Assembly (NCBI GenBank): GCA_900768105.1
Contig: CAAGBQ010000109.1
Coordinates: 1-42,545, forward strand
Source: Oscillospiraceae bacterium
GTDB taxonomy: Bacteria; Bacillota; Clostridia; Oscillospirales; Ruminococcaceae
DNA length: 42,545 bases
Reading direction: 5' to 3'
Part shown: in pieces, positions 21,822 to 31,579 of the stretch
Layout of the letters: every line of letters begins with the position of its first letter
How positions within the stretch are numbered: position 1 is the first letter of the stretch
Position numbers and translations under genes: made by a program
Notes under the pieces: generated by a model
Database searches by the model: none
What the model saw: the letters and a program-made list of their open reading frames with translations, nothing else
Told to the model about the DNA's origin: nothing

Positions 21822-23078
21822 TTAAATACTCTTCAGCACAAGGCAGCGTTCTTTATTGTAGATGTTTATTTCCTTTTTTACGGAATAGCCTTGCAATTCA
21901 AAATTTCTTTTGCTGTTTGCATTTTTTGAAGAAACCGTTGCAATAATGTTTTTTGCTCCGCATTGTTGCGCAACTCTTTCCGCCTCTTTAAGGAAAAAGC
22001 TCTGTATGCCGTAACCGCGATAGCCGTCCGCTACCTGAATAGTGTCAAAGGATATGTAATCGGAATAATCGCTGTTATCCGACAGCTGCACACACAGGTT
22101 TCTTTCATGCAAATGCTTTGTTTCCGTTTTTCTGTTAAGCACAATTATACAAACCGCCGCAAGCGTATCATTCTCATAAAGCCCATAGCAAAAATCTATA
22201 AGCATAGATTCCAAAAACTCTTCTTTTGTTGTCTGCTCAAAAATCGATTTGTCGGAAATGCCGTCAACTATCTTCTTTTGAAACGCCATAACCTCATCAA
22301 TATCCGAAGGGAACAGTCTTCTCATCCAAAAATCAATGCTTTTATTTTCTTTTTTGTTTGTTAATGTTACCTTTTTGCCATCCAAACAGAACCTTGTTGT
22401 TTCCTTTAAGTAAAGCTTCTCCGAAAAATACAGCTCCGGTATTGTATTTTGAGAAGATACTATCATTCTGTCCGCCTTGGTATTTTTTATCCTATATGTT
22501 TTCCAGATGCTATAAAGCTCAAAAATATTTACATATGAAGAAGGCTCCGCATATAATTCGTGTTTTTGTACATAGGAGTTATGGACGATTTTAAAGAATC
22601 TGTCGCCAAAAAGGTCATCCATTTGCTGAATATCCATAACTCCGTTTTTTACAAACTCATTTATTACTTCATAAAAAGTCATATATGCCATGAAGTCTGA
22701 AGGCTGTATCATGTTCGGATTATATTTTCCGCTTTTATCCAGCGGAAGCTCGTAAGCCGGGTCATTTGCGCATTTTGACAATTCCTGATACAGAAACATC
22801 AGTCGGGGATTTTCAATAAATTTCATATTCAAATCCGCCATATTATCGCAACATTCTATTCTTCCGGATTCATCAAGTTCAAACACCACAAACATAGCGC
22901 CGACGGCGGAAACAATTATTCCGAAAATTTCAACAACTGCTTCCTCGTTATCAATGTTAAGTATTTTGTTCCACAAAAAGATGCAGGGAATGATAAACGA
23001 CACAGCAGCAACGATAATTAAAAGTATAATTCTGCCCGATACTATTCTTTTTACCTTTGAAACATACCTCTTTTTCAT
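21822..23078 (-). CDS. Membrane-anchored GNAT acetyltransferase
   Basis: A 418-residue protein. Two helices at about 17-37 and 47-66 anchor it, followed by a helical middle domain (about 75-220) with no recognised family. The C-terminal GNAT domain (about 265-418) has FDTIQVADGYRGYGIQSFFL, in which RGYGIQ replaces the usual R/QxxGxG/A acetyl-CoA loop, and ATVSSKNANSKRNFELQGY as the end of the fold. It probably acetylates a small molecule or a protein near the membrane. The next gene is the racemase 17 bases downstream. Confidence 0.82.
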   Translation of the reverse strand: MKKRYVSKVKRIVSGRIILLIIVAAVSFIIPCIFLWNKILNIDNEEAVVEIFGIIVSAVGAMFVVFELDESGRIECCDNMADLNMKFIENPRLMFLYQELSKCANDPAYELPLDKSGKYNPNMIQPSDFMAYMTFYEVINEFVKNGVMDIQQMDDLFGDRFFKIVHNSYVQKHELYAEPSSYVNIFELYSIWKTYRIKNTKADRMIVSSQNTIPELYFSEKLYLKETTRFCLDGKKVTLTNKKENKSIDFWMRRLFPSDIDEVMAFQKKIVDGISDKSIFEQTTKEEFLESMLIDFCYGLYENDTLAAVCIIVLNRKTETKHLHERNLCVQLSDNSDYSDYISFDTIQVADGYRGYGIQSFFLKEAERVAQQCGAKNIIATVSSKNANSKRNFELQGYSVKKEINIYNKERCLVLKSI

Positions 23079-23141
23079 TATACAGCTCCTTCTTGCCTAC
23101 TAAACGGGGTTACTGCCCATCGTTTGCTTTTATATTTGCGG

Positions 23142-23429
23142 TTACTCTTCGCTTTGCCATTGACTGTTATCTCTCTTTTGTTTTTCAAGTTCTCTCCGCA
23201 TTGCGCCGACAATGTCCAATGCCATTTTTGCGAGTTTAAGGTACTTGATCTGGCATCGTCTTATTCCTCCATATATGCCGCTAACGGCATTGTCCTCTTC
23301 GCCGATGGCGTTTACACACACAACAGCGCAGGATTGCATTTCCTCCGCGGCTAAATTTATATTTGAAGCACACTGGATTAACGCCGACATCATTTCTTCG
23401 TATTTCTGCTCATCAATTTTTTCTGCCAT
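23142..23429 (-). CDS. Small helical protein 2 of the cassette
   Basis: A 95-residue protein predicted to form two helices with a turn near SGIYGGIRR (residues 49-57). The size and hairpin layout resemble WXG100/ESAT-6 proteins, although the W-x-G itself is absent. It has no signal peptide and a charged C-terminus (EKQKRDNSQWQSEE). Lying behind an FtsK/SpoIIIE-type ATPase gene, it could be a small secreted or structural partner. The gap to the preceding gene is 80 bases. Confidence 0.72.
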   Translation of the reverse strand: MAEKIDEQKYEEMMSALIQCASNINLAAEEMQSCAVVCVNAIGEEDNAVSGIYGGIRRCQIKYLKLAKMALDIVGAMRRELEKQKRDNSQWQSEE

Positions 23430-23509
23430 TTTCTTTTCTCCTTTAATACGGCTAATACTTTTTGAGTACCATCTTTTTTCTAATTACTCTAAAACAAACG
23501 GCTTGAATT

Positions 23510-23809
23510 TCAGCGGCTTCGCCTGCTCTTATATTCATCTGTGTCAATTATTTCTTCTCTGATAAGCGCGGATCTTTCAAGCCTCCGCACCAATTTTCTA
23601 ACTAAAGCACCGCCCTCTTCGGTTGTTTCGCCAAGCTCCTCAAGCAATTCCCTTATTGAATTGGAATGTGCCCCAAGGCCGTCCTGATTATCTTCAAACA
23701 CCGATTTAACATTCGATGCCTCTTTAGCCATCGTTTCGTGAAAGTTTAACAGTTCTTCCTTCATGTGGCGCAGACTTGCGACCGCTTTTCTTGTGACGCT
23801 TGTAGGCAT
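23510..23809 (-). CDS. Small helical protein 1 of the cassette
   Basis: A 99-residue helical protein with a likely turn at NQDGLG (residues 41-46) between two amphipathic helices, again the size and shape of WXG100-type proteins but with DGLG at the turn. The C-terminus is very basic (DTDEYKSRRSR). It lies 37 bases after the ATPase gene stop and is followed by a second helical protein of the same size, as the paired small substrates of type VII secretion loci often are. That parallel is inference. Confidence 0.72.
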   Translation of the reverse strand: MPTSVTRKAVASLRHMKEELLNFHETMAKEASNVKSVFEDNQDGLGAHSNSIRELLEELGETTEEGGALVRKLVRRLERSALIREEIIDTDEYKSRRSR

Positions 23810-23846
23810 ATATATTTGCTCCCTTCAAAAATAATATTTATAATTT

Positions 23847-26800
23847 TTATAAATCCGCTAAATTTGTAGCTTTTCCGTCCGGGCCGATGTCCCAACCTTC
23901 CCATGATACACCCTCGTGTATAAATGGGCGGAAAGAATATTGCTCCAAAGAACTGCTGTACTGGCAAACATGCTCCGGCAGCTTTGAAGCCGTCCTTGAT
24001 GAAAACAAAGCCACGGAATCATCCGCAGAAAGCTGGAAGGCCATTTTATGTCTGAATAGATCTTGTGAAAGGTGCGTCGCTTTCAAATCCGAAAAATCGT
24101 TTAGGCACAGCATAAAGTGGTACCCAAACCTGCTGCCCTGTTTAATTATGTATTTCAGATCATCGGAAGCGTCGTATGCTTTATCCTCTTCCTCTTTGTT
24201 TTCTTCCTGCATTGCCGTTTGGTTTTGTTCTTCCTTCAAGGGCTCGTCTTTCTTTGTTGAAGCGGCTCCTTCTCCGCTCAAAGCCGTCATGCCCCTTTCT
24301 GCCAAAAATTCATTAAAGAGCCTTTTTTCTTCTTTAAAAATCTCCTCGTCGGTTTTTCCTTCAAGGTCCCATTGATCCTCAAGCTCATCCATATCATATT
24401 TTTCGTTAAACTCTTTTTGAATCTGCTTTAACAAATCCACATCCAAAAGCTCTTCCTCTGTGGCGGCTTCATACTTTTCCAGTTCGGATTTGCTTCCCGA
24501 TGTGCCCTTTTGCAGCGGCGCTCCTTTAAAATCAATAAGCTCAAAATCTCCGCAAATCTGTTCCATACCAAGCATAACTATGATTTCGCTTGAAATTTCC
24601 TTTTGCAAAATTTTTTGCTTTGTTTCAAAGATTGCAGAGCAAATCTCCGATATACCCTCCGCAACGCGATAATTTGCAAAATAACTTTCCTTGTATGTTC
24701 GATAAAGGCGGTTTTTATTGTATGCCCAAACGCTGATTTTCGCTCCCTGCATTTCAAGCATCTTTAATGTAGTAAGAATCACCGACATCTCACAGGGCTG
24801 CTCCATTCCTCTTGCAAGCAAAAGCAAATTCTCTCTTGATTCGTTTGAGATAACCGCAAATTTTACATTTGCCATCCTTCTCGGAGCACCAAAAACAATC
24901 ACCTTATCGTCCAAAGACAGCTCTTCGCTTTTTTCCGATTTGTATTTGAGCGCAAGATTTTTCATTTCTTCACTGTCAAAGGCTCTGTAACTGTTTCCGT
25001 CAACCACAACCGGTTCTTTATCCACATAGCTTTCGGGATTCTTTGAATCATACCGTTCTATGTCTACTTTATGCAGCTTTCGGTTTAAGGCTTCTATCAT
25101 ATTTCTTTGGGGTTTTAGGGCCTCATCGCCTTTTCCCTTGAAATACATAACCTGAAGCCGCTTTACACGCATTTTGTCGCCGTCCCTGTATTTGGAAAGC
25201 GTAAAATGCGGTGGAAGTGCCTCCATCCAGTTCTTAACCTGTTCGGTTCTGATTTCGGAAGAAAGCCCCAGCGTTTCGTTGATTTCGTTATACGAGTTTT
25301 TCATTGCAATGCGGGTCTGAATCTGGTCTTTTGCAGTTTGAGTAAGACCTGCCACTCCCTTTGTGAAGGTCTGGCTTGAAAATATGAATTTTATTCCAAG
25401 TGCACGGCCTTTTGCCAAAAGATTTTGGAGCTTCAGTTTGTACTGCTCGGAATCTGCCACTGCCTGCGACATAATTGAAAACTCGTCAAGAATCACAAAT
25501 ATAATCGGCATATAGAATTCGCTCGGAACATTTTCCACCTTTTTCATATCCCTGTGCTTCATAAAAAAGCGCTGCCGTTCCATCATTTTATCCGTAAGCT
25601 TATCTATAAGGTCATACACAAGCTCCGGCGATTCATCAAGCAGAATATATTTAATATGCGGCGGCATAGGATTTATATATTGTGCAAATTCCGACATTTT
25701 GAAATCGGCAAGCCACAATTCCACATTATCGGGATGATAATTTCTTATAATTCCGGTAATCAAGGTGTGAAGCAGGGTTGATTTTCCCGAACCGGAAGCG
25801 CCCATTAAATATGCAGCGAAGTTTTCGTCCTTGAACGAAATGCTGTGCATTTTTCCTTTTGCGTCAACTCCGTACGGAATGTTTATATCTTTGCCGTTTT
25901 CTTTTGAATACGGAGGGATGTTTTCCATATCCACTCTTTTTATATATTCCGTGCTCAACAAAGCCGCATCCGGGGCGTCCTTTTTAATTTTTTCGATAAA
26001 CTGCGGAGAAAGCTCCCGCGTAAGCTCATACCACTTAAAAGGATGCTTTTCTCCTTGGTTTTGGCTTATCACGGTTTCCTTACGGTTCATTTCAACCCTA
26101 TAAATATTTTCCGAAATGCTGTCGATTACGGTATTTGAATCGTTCCCTTGCTTTTCCGCAAATTGATTATCCGCAAGAATCAGCGAGATACCGTAATGCG
26201 TGTAATTAAGCAATATTCTCTTTACATACCTTCTGGCGTCTTCCGAAAATGCGGACGGATACCCTATAAGAACCAGCGTCGTCCTTCCGACCCGTTGCTT
26301 TTCATCGGCTTCGGAATTAAAATCCCGCACAGAATCTGCCGCACCTATTATCTCGTCAATATCGGAGAAGGACGATACTATCTCCCTCAATTTATCGGAA
26401 ACTGCCTCTTGATTCTTCGGTATCGCTTCAATAGCCTTGCTGTCCTCCACAGGTCTTAAAAGCCCCAGCGCGGTATTGTTGAAATGTAGCGCGTCCAAAA
26501 AATAAACCTTTTTTGGTTCACTTTCAGCCCTGCTTATAATCTCAAGCAGGTAGTTTTGGATTCCCCTATAAAGCTTTTTTTCTTTGTCGGGACTGTATTT
26601 TACTGAAATCACCATGTCCCTGTCGGCGGAGTGTTCCACCGGAAGGAATATGTACCCTCTTTCGTCAAAATACTCTCCCAATTTTGCTTTTGCCGCATAT
26701 TTTGCCTCTTCAAGCACCGGCAGAGTTTGAGCATATATGCCAAGACCCACCTTTGAGCACGGTTTACTTTCATCCAACCCCTGTTCGTAATGAGCATGCT

Positions 26801-27338
26801 CATCCAAAATTGCTTTAGCAAGCCGACTAAACTCTTCGCTTTCAATAACCGCTTTACATTCTTCCGACAATTCGGATTTTATTTTCGCAGCTTCTTGCTC
26901 CGCTTCCTTGTCATAAGCACCATCGGCCTGTTTAAGCCCATTAAGCAGGTCTTCAAATTCGGATTTCTTTTGCGCAAGGAACATTTCATTGCACGCTACC
27001 TGGACATATACCCTTTGGGCATAGGGGTCGTCGTCTTCAGAGGGATCAATCATCATGGCCCAATTTCGAAGCCTGTTAAAATTAAGTTCACGAGGAGTAA
27101 TTGTAAGCAGATTTTTACTTGTCAATCGTTTTTCTGCCAGCCTTTTGAAATACTCCAGTTTGTCTTGGTACTCGCCGATTTTCTCCAGTTGGGACTCAAG
27201 ATTTTTTATTCTTTTTTGCCGTATGATTTTGTTTTGTTCCCCTGTTTCTCTCAAACTGCCATCAACATCATCGTATTTAAGTTTAATTTTATTTAGCTTT
27301 TCATAAATCGAAATATACAGCTCATTTATTGAGGCCAT
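23847..27338 (-). CDS. Soluble FtsK/SpoIIIE-type ATPase
   Basis: A 1163-residue protein with no membrane segment. The N-terminus has a coiled coil (about 28-75) and a long helical part up to residue 470. The FtsK/SpoIIIE domain has Walker A GASGSGKST at 513-521, Walker B IIFVILDEF with Asp618-Glu619, and the sensor-like FIFSSQTFTKG. A second ATPase-like module (about 800-1163) has a weak EIIVMLGMEQI strand but no Walker A, and includes an acidic linker. Tandem modules with a degenerate second copy recall EssC/EccC of type VII secretion. GAGGAGG precedes the ATG; the start overlaps the end of the 1416-residue protein by 17 bases. It is the only clear motor of the operon and the likely source of force or substrate transfer. 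Confidence 0.9.
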   Translation of the reverse strand: MASINELYISIYEKLNKIKLKYDDVDGSLRETGEQNKIIRQKRIKNLESQLEKIGEYQDKLEYFKRLAEKRLTSKNLLTITPRELNFNRLRNWAMMIDPSEDDDPYAQRVYVQVACNEMFLAQKKSEFEDLLNGLKQADGAYDKEAEQEAAKIKSELSEECKAVIESEEFSRLAKAILDEHAHYEQGLDESKPCSKVGLGIYAQTLPVLEEAKYAAKAKLGEYFDERGYIFLPVEHSADRDMVISVKYSPDKEKKLYRGIQNYLLEIISRAESEPKKVYFLDALHFNNTALGLLRPVEDSKAIEAIPKNQEAVSDKLREIVSSFSDIDEIIGAADSVRDFNSEADEKQRVGRTTLVLIGYPSAFSEDARRYVKRILLNYTHYGISLILADNQFAEKQGNDSNTVIDSISENIYRVEMNRKETVISQNQGEKHPFKWYELTRELSPQFIEKIKKDAPDAALLSTEYIKRVDMENIPPYSKENGKDINIPYGVDAKGKMHSISFKDENFAAYLMGASGSGKSTLLHTLITGIIRNYHPDNVELWLADFKMSEFAQYINPMPPHIKYILLDESPELVYDLIDKLTDKMMERQRFFMKHRDMKKVENVPSEFYMPIIFVILDEFSIMSQAVADSEQYKLKLQNLLAKGRALGIKFIFSSQTFTKGVAGLTQTAKDQIQTRIAMKNSYNEINETLGLSSEIRTEQVKNWMEALPPHFTLSKYRDGDKMRVKRLQVMYFKGKGDEALKPQRNMIEALNRKLHKVDIERYDSKNPESYVDKEPVVVDGNSYRAFDSEEMKNLALKYKSEKSEELSLDDKVIVFGAPRRMANVKFAVISNESRENLLLLARGMEQPCEMSVILTTLKMLEMQGAKISVWAYNKNRLYRTYKESYFANYRVAEGISEICSAIFETKQKILQKEISSEIIVMLGMEQICGDFELIDFKGAPLQKGTSGSKSELEKYEAATEEELLDVDLLKQIQKEFNEKYDMDELEDQWDLEGKTDEEIFKEEKRLFNEFLAERGMTALSGEGAASTKKDEPLKEEQNQTAMQEENKEEEDKAYDASDDLKYIIKQGSRFGYHFMLCLNDFSDLKATHLSQDLFRHKMAFQLSADDSVALFSSRTASKLPEHVCQYSSSLEQYSFRPFIHEGVSWEGWDIGPDGKATNLADL

Positions 27339-30300
27339 CCGTATCCTCCTCTCTAAAAATTTTCCTCACTTCTTCCGGGTCGAGCGGCGGGAACGATACA
27401 AACGGAGTAAAAGCGGGTTCTTCGCCGTTTTTTATAAGACCATACCTATCTCTGTAAAGCCTAAACCCAATTCCGTAAACATCATTTCTTATCGCCGTCA
27501 GTTGTTCCTGTATCCACGCATAATAAGCCTCTCCCATTGAATAGAGCAGTTGTATAGAAGCCCACATAGCCATTCCTTCATACACTATGTCGCACGCAAT
27601 AGCACTTTGTTTTTGTTTGCTTTGCTTATATATAGAACGAATCAAGTCATCCTTCCAATGAACATATTGCCATATATGAGTAACTTCATGTACAACTGTA
27701 TTGATTGCGCCAAGCCGCGGGCTTCCGCTCTCAATAAACAGGTCATATTTTCCGCCCGCGCGCCGCGCAAATCCAAGTACTCTTGCCGTACTCTTTGTTG
27801 TAGGCTTGAACACGCTTCCCGTATGCTTTGCAATCGTCTGTGCATCCGTTACTCTTATCGCAATCGGAACATTAAAGGTTATATCGAAAGTATTTTTCAT
27901 CATCGTTTCGGTGTTCAGGAACAGCTCTTTGAATTCCGAAACATCATTTATTGCCGTAGAGGAACAGTCGTTGCAGCGTGTACGACCGTCTAAAAGCCGT
28001 TCAAAGCTTACACCTGTAAGAGGAATTCCGCAAAAATCGCAATAATTTTCCGCATTAAGGTCTATAAAGCTTTTATCAAGCTCTGTGCGTTTTCTTGCTT
28101 TTGAAAGATCGCTGTCGCTCCAACCGCGCACCTTTAAGTAATTTCTTACATCCTCTATGGCAAGCCTTTCATCAATTTCTTCAAATCCAAATTTCAGGAA
28201 GCACTCCTTTTGATAGCGGGTCGGTTCAATCGGCATAAGAATATCAAGGTCATCCGGAACGCCATCGGCCGCAAAGAGGCTTTCTCCGTCAGAATGAACC
28301 ACTATTTGTTCTTCCTGCGGCAGGGTTGGATCAATGCCCGCCGAATCCTTCGACCTTTCATCGGCGCCCTCCGCCTCAATTTTCTCATTACTCGCAATTT
28401 CATTGTCGGAATTGCAAGTATTCCCTTTATCTTTGTCCTCCTTTCCCGTTTTTACGGTGCCGTGTTCAACAAGGACATCATCGCCTAACTCTTTGTCCTC
28501 TTCTTCATCTTCAAACAAAGGTTTATCGCTGCCTATCTCGGTTTGATTATCGTCAGCATCCTCCTTCTCGGTACTTTCTTTAGCATCTTCATCCGAAGCT
28601 TTTTCTTCTTCATCCTTTTTTTCGGATACTCCGAAAAGCCTCATAATTGCTTTAGCCACTCGGGAAAATAGGCTCTTTCTGTTTTGCTCCTTTTCCGTAA
28701 CCGGTTCAATCTTTGGCGGTACGGGGTCCTCATGAGGGGCTTCTCTCATCTTTTGAAAATGCCAATCCAAATAATCTGCCAAAATTTCAAAAATCCGCAT
28801 TAAATTATTGTCGATTGCATCCAACAATCCAAGATCCATGCCGCTGTCCTCGACAATATAAATCATATTTTTATCAATTGCCCCATCAATATGATAGTTA
28901 TAGTCGTCAAGTATTCCTTCAATGTTTTCCGGCCGTGAGGAAAGCACCGCTAAATATGGCCACGCATCCGGGAATATAGACCTGAACATTTCTTCCAAAA
29001 GAATACTTATCGTAAATCTGATATTTATGTCCGTATCCGGCAACGAAATTCTTAATACGGGTTTATTTTTATACCTTCGTGTAAAGGTATCTATGCATGG
29101 GTCGCACGACAAATCAACTATTTTCGCATTGCGCAAATCGTCGTTGTCTTTCATTTCAAAATATCCGGATGTTGAAACCGTAAATTCCCTGTTTTCAAGT
29201 GTTATTTCTACATCCGTTACTTTTCTTGCACTTATCAAGTCACAGCTTTCTCCAAAATGATAAGTGCGTATTTGCCTGTAATATTTTCTCTCTGTGTAAG
29301 AATCTGCCGCTCGGTGGAGTATGCATCCTACCTCCGGAGAAATTGCATGCACCTTATAATATTTTCCGTTGTATGTAATGAACTGCCCCGGCATAACCGT
29401 TTGGGTAATATGCTCAAACAGCCGTGCATCCAAATATTCTTTGCCGAATTTTTCATCTTCAACCACAAAAAATGCATTTCTTAAAGTTTCCGAAAAATTT
29501 TCATTGAATACCTGTTTCGGTATTGAGTATTTGCACACAGGCACCGGAACAAGTCCGGAATCTGTTTTCTGCTCATTCCGAACGGTAACTACGGTGGCCG
29601 AAGTATCGGTATAGCGGCTAATCAGCCGTGTAAGTATGTCATACACATTGTCACTTTCATAGCCCAGCAAGCTCATCTCATGGATAATATATTCCTCATC
29701 CACGGGCGCATCCGCCATCATCATAATGAGCTTATAAATTACATTTCGTTCCGTTTTTGCGTAATACGGTGCAATAACCGGAACCGCTTTGGGATCCGTC
29801 ATAAAAAGCTGGCGGTTATACCTCATATAATCGCGAAGCAGATAGTTTTCGGAAATGACATTTACAAACGATTGTTCCTTTCCTCTGGTCATATATGCGC
29901 GCATTGAAACAAAAAGATTGCAAAACTCATCTTCCGCTATAACAAATTCTTCTTCTTTTTGCTTTGAACCCCACAAATTTGACGAAAATGTAATGTATTT
30001 ATCAAGCTCCGATTGCTGTTTTTTTATATGCGCATAGTTGCATATTTGGGGGTAGTATTGCCCCGCTATCCAGCGGATATCCTTAACCGGCGCTTTTTCC
30101 GTTCCATACCAGGTAATATGCGGCACCTGATTTTTTATTGCCGCCGCCGCAAGCTCTATACCGTTCCCAAGATAGCGCGTCTGTTTATTAAATAATTTTT
30201 GCCTTATAAAATCGCCGGAAGACGCCCACCCCATAGCTGTATATACGGAATTCGGTACCGGAGCCGCCACAACATTTGTTATGTTTACACGGAGTATGTG

Positions 30301-31572
30301 TGACATTGTATCAACAAGTCCGTCCACATAATGATTAAAAATACAGAATGTAGGGTAATCGTTTTCGTCAAACTTTTCGGTTATAATCTCCAGCCCCTGC
30401 TGATATGTTGCTATCATTTTAGAGGGCTCTATCAATATTACAAAACCCGTATTTTGAAAGAACGAATCATTTGTATTCAGCATGCCGATATCATAAATAT
30501 TTGCCGAAGATATAATTCCTATATCACATTCCCGCTTTTTTTCCGACAGTTTTTCAACACGCCAAAGCTCCGTGGTTTTAAAATAATCATCAAGTATCTT
30601 TTTTACCCATGCGGCCGCATCCTCTGCCATCGAGCTTCTTCCCACAATAATCAAACATTTTTTATTGTTCAGAAGATTGCCGATTATCGGAAGAAGCAAA
30701 TATTCGCTCATATCCTTATAAAAAGGATTGAATACGACTGCGCTTTTCTTTTGCAAAAGTATACTTGTCATAGACACAAGGTCCACATCAAATAATCCGT
30801 TTTTCTTCTTCAGGTTCGAAAAATATTTTCCCACTTCCTGCTCAATGGGCACATCCGAATTGCAAAATTCTTCAATAAGATCTGTTGCTCCGCTTCTTCC
30901 GAAAAACTCGTTTCCGGTGTGAGATACAAGAAGAGCCGATGGAAAAAGTTCTTCATACACCCTTCGGATTTTATAATAGGCACTGTGTCTTGATAGCCCC
31001 GCATCTTCTCCATAAACCAAGTGTAAGTACTCGCTTTTGGTATATCCGGACAGGAAATTGCCTATTTCCGTTATAATTATCAATGCCGCAACCGGAAACA
31101 TATTAAGCCACAGCCCGGATTCTCTGCCCGCGGCAATTCCCATAGCAATAACCGCCGTGCAAACAACGGCAAGCATCCAGGAAAGCGCTTTAAATATGCT
31201 ATGCACGCTTCCGTATCTGTTTTTCAGAAAATATATGCTGTTGTCCTCATCGAATTCATACCATTCGTTTTCCAAAGAGCCCGATTGAGCGTTATTTTTA
31301 TTGCCCGCTCCTACCGCTATGCAAAAAATTGCCTTTACCAGAATGAACACTGCGGCAATTGCTATATTAAGGGCCGCAACCGTCATATTAACAGGAATCA
31401 GTTCCGACGCTTCCATTCTATTCAGCAAAGCATACGCCACCGCGGTGCCCATTAAAGATACTGCACCGCTTATATACACGGCAGGGAGCTGCTTTGCTCT
31501 GTATTCCCTTTTTAAATTAACGGTATTAAGCAAAACCGTTGTAACCGCTATTAAGGCTACGAAAATAAGCAC
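27322..31572 (-). CDS. Membrane protein with degenerate helicase-like core and DA1-like peptidase
   Basis: A 1416-residue protein. Five hydrophobic helices lie in residues 1-175. A long alpha/beta region (about 200-930) has the layout of a helicase core (LIIVGRSS near 305, IISSANIYDI, then VILIEPSK near 378 where DEAD-type motifs would be), but I see no Walker A, so it looks catalytically dead. An acidic linker follows (about 945-1095). The C-terminus has a zinc module with Cys1178, Cys1181, Cys1200 and Cys1203, then HEVTH at 1295-1299 with Glu1332 as third ligand. DGRTRCNDCSSTAIND and SPRLGAINTVVHEVTHIW closely parallel the plant DA1 LIM-peptidase family. The start is GTG, seven bases after the preceding stop and without a good Shine-Dalgarno, so translation is probably coupled. 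Confidence 0.85.
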   Translation of the reverse strand: MLIFVALIAVTTVLLNTVNLKREYRAKQLPAVYISGAVSLMGTAVAYALLNRMEASELIPVNMTVAALNIAIAAVFILVKAIFCIAVGAGNKNNAQSGSLENEWYEFDEDNSIYFLKNRYGSVHSIFKALSWMLAVVCTAVIAMGIAAGRESGLWLNMFPVAALIIITEIGNFLSGYTKSEYLHLVYGEDAGLSRHSAYYKIRRVYEELFPSALLVSHTGNEFFGRSGATDLIEEFCNSDVPIEQEVGKYFSNLKKKNGLFDVDLVSMTSILLQKKSAVVFNPFYKDMSEYLLLPIIGNLLNNKKCLIIVGRSSMAEDAAAWVKKILDDYFKTTELWRVEKLSEKKRECDIGIISSANIYDIGMLNTNDSFFQNTGFVILIEPSKMIATYQQGLEIITEKFDENDYPTFCIFNHYVDGLVDTMSHILRVNITNVVAAPVPNSVYTAMGWASSGDFIRQKLFNKQTRYLGNGIELAAAAIKNQVPHITWYGTEKAPVKDIRWIAGQYYPQICNYAHIKKQQSELDKYITFSSNLWGSKQKEEEFVIAEDEFCNLFVSMRAYMTRGKEQSFVNVISENYLLRDYMRYNRQLFMTDPKAVPVIAPYYAKTERNVIYKLIMMMADAPVDEEYIIHEMSLLGYESDNVYDILTRLISRYTDTSATVVTVRNEQKTDSGLVPVPVCKYSIPKQVFNENFSETLRNAFFVVEDEKFGKEYLDARLFEHITQTVMPGQFITYNGKYYKVHAISPEVGCILHRAADSYTERKYYRQIRTYHFGESCDLISARKVTDVEITLENREFTVSTSGYFEMKDNDDLRNAKIVDLSCDPCIDTFTRRYKNKPVLRISLPDTDINIRFTISILLEEMFRSIFPDAWPYLAVLSSRPENIEGILDDYNYHIDGAIDKNMIYIVEDSGMDLGLLDAIDNNLMRIFEILADYLDWHFQKMREAPHEDPVPPKIEPVTEKEQNRKSLFSRVAKAIMRLFGVSEKKDEEEKASDEDAKESTEKEDADDNQTEIGSDKPLFEDEEEDKELGDDVLVEHGTVKTGKEDKDKGNTCNSDNEIASNEKIEAEGADERSKDSAGIDPTLPQEEQIVVHSDGESLFAADGVPDDLDILMPIEPTRYQKECFLKFGFEEIDERLAIEDVRNYLKVRGWSDSDLSKARKRTELDKSFIDLNAENYCDFCGIPLTGVSFERLLDGRTRCNDCSSTAINDVSEFKELFLNTETMMKNTFDITFNVPIAIRVTDAQTIAKHTGSVFKPTTKSTARVLGFARRAGGKYDLFIESGSPRLGAINTVVHEVTHIWQYVHWKDDLIRSIYKQSKQKQSAIACDIVYEGMAMWASIQLLYSMGEAYYAWIQEQLTAIRNDVYGIGFRLYRDRYGLIKNGEEPAFTPFVSFPPLDPEEVRKIFREEDTDGLNK

Positions 31573-31579
31573 TTCATAT

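Noticed and set aside
23142..27338. Firm call of a type VII secretion system
   Set aside because: The ATPase lacks membrane helices and FHA domains, the small proteins lack WXG, and no other Ess/Ecc component is visible. It is kept only as a hypothesis.
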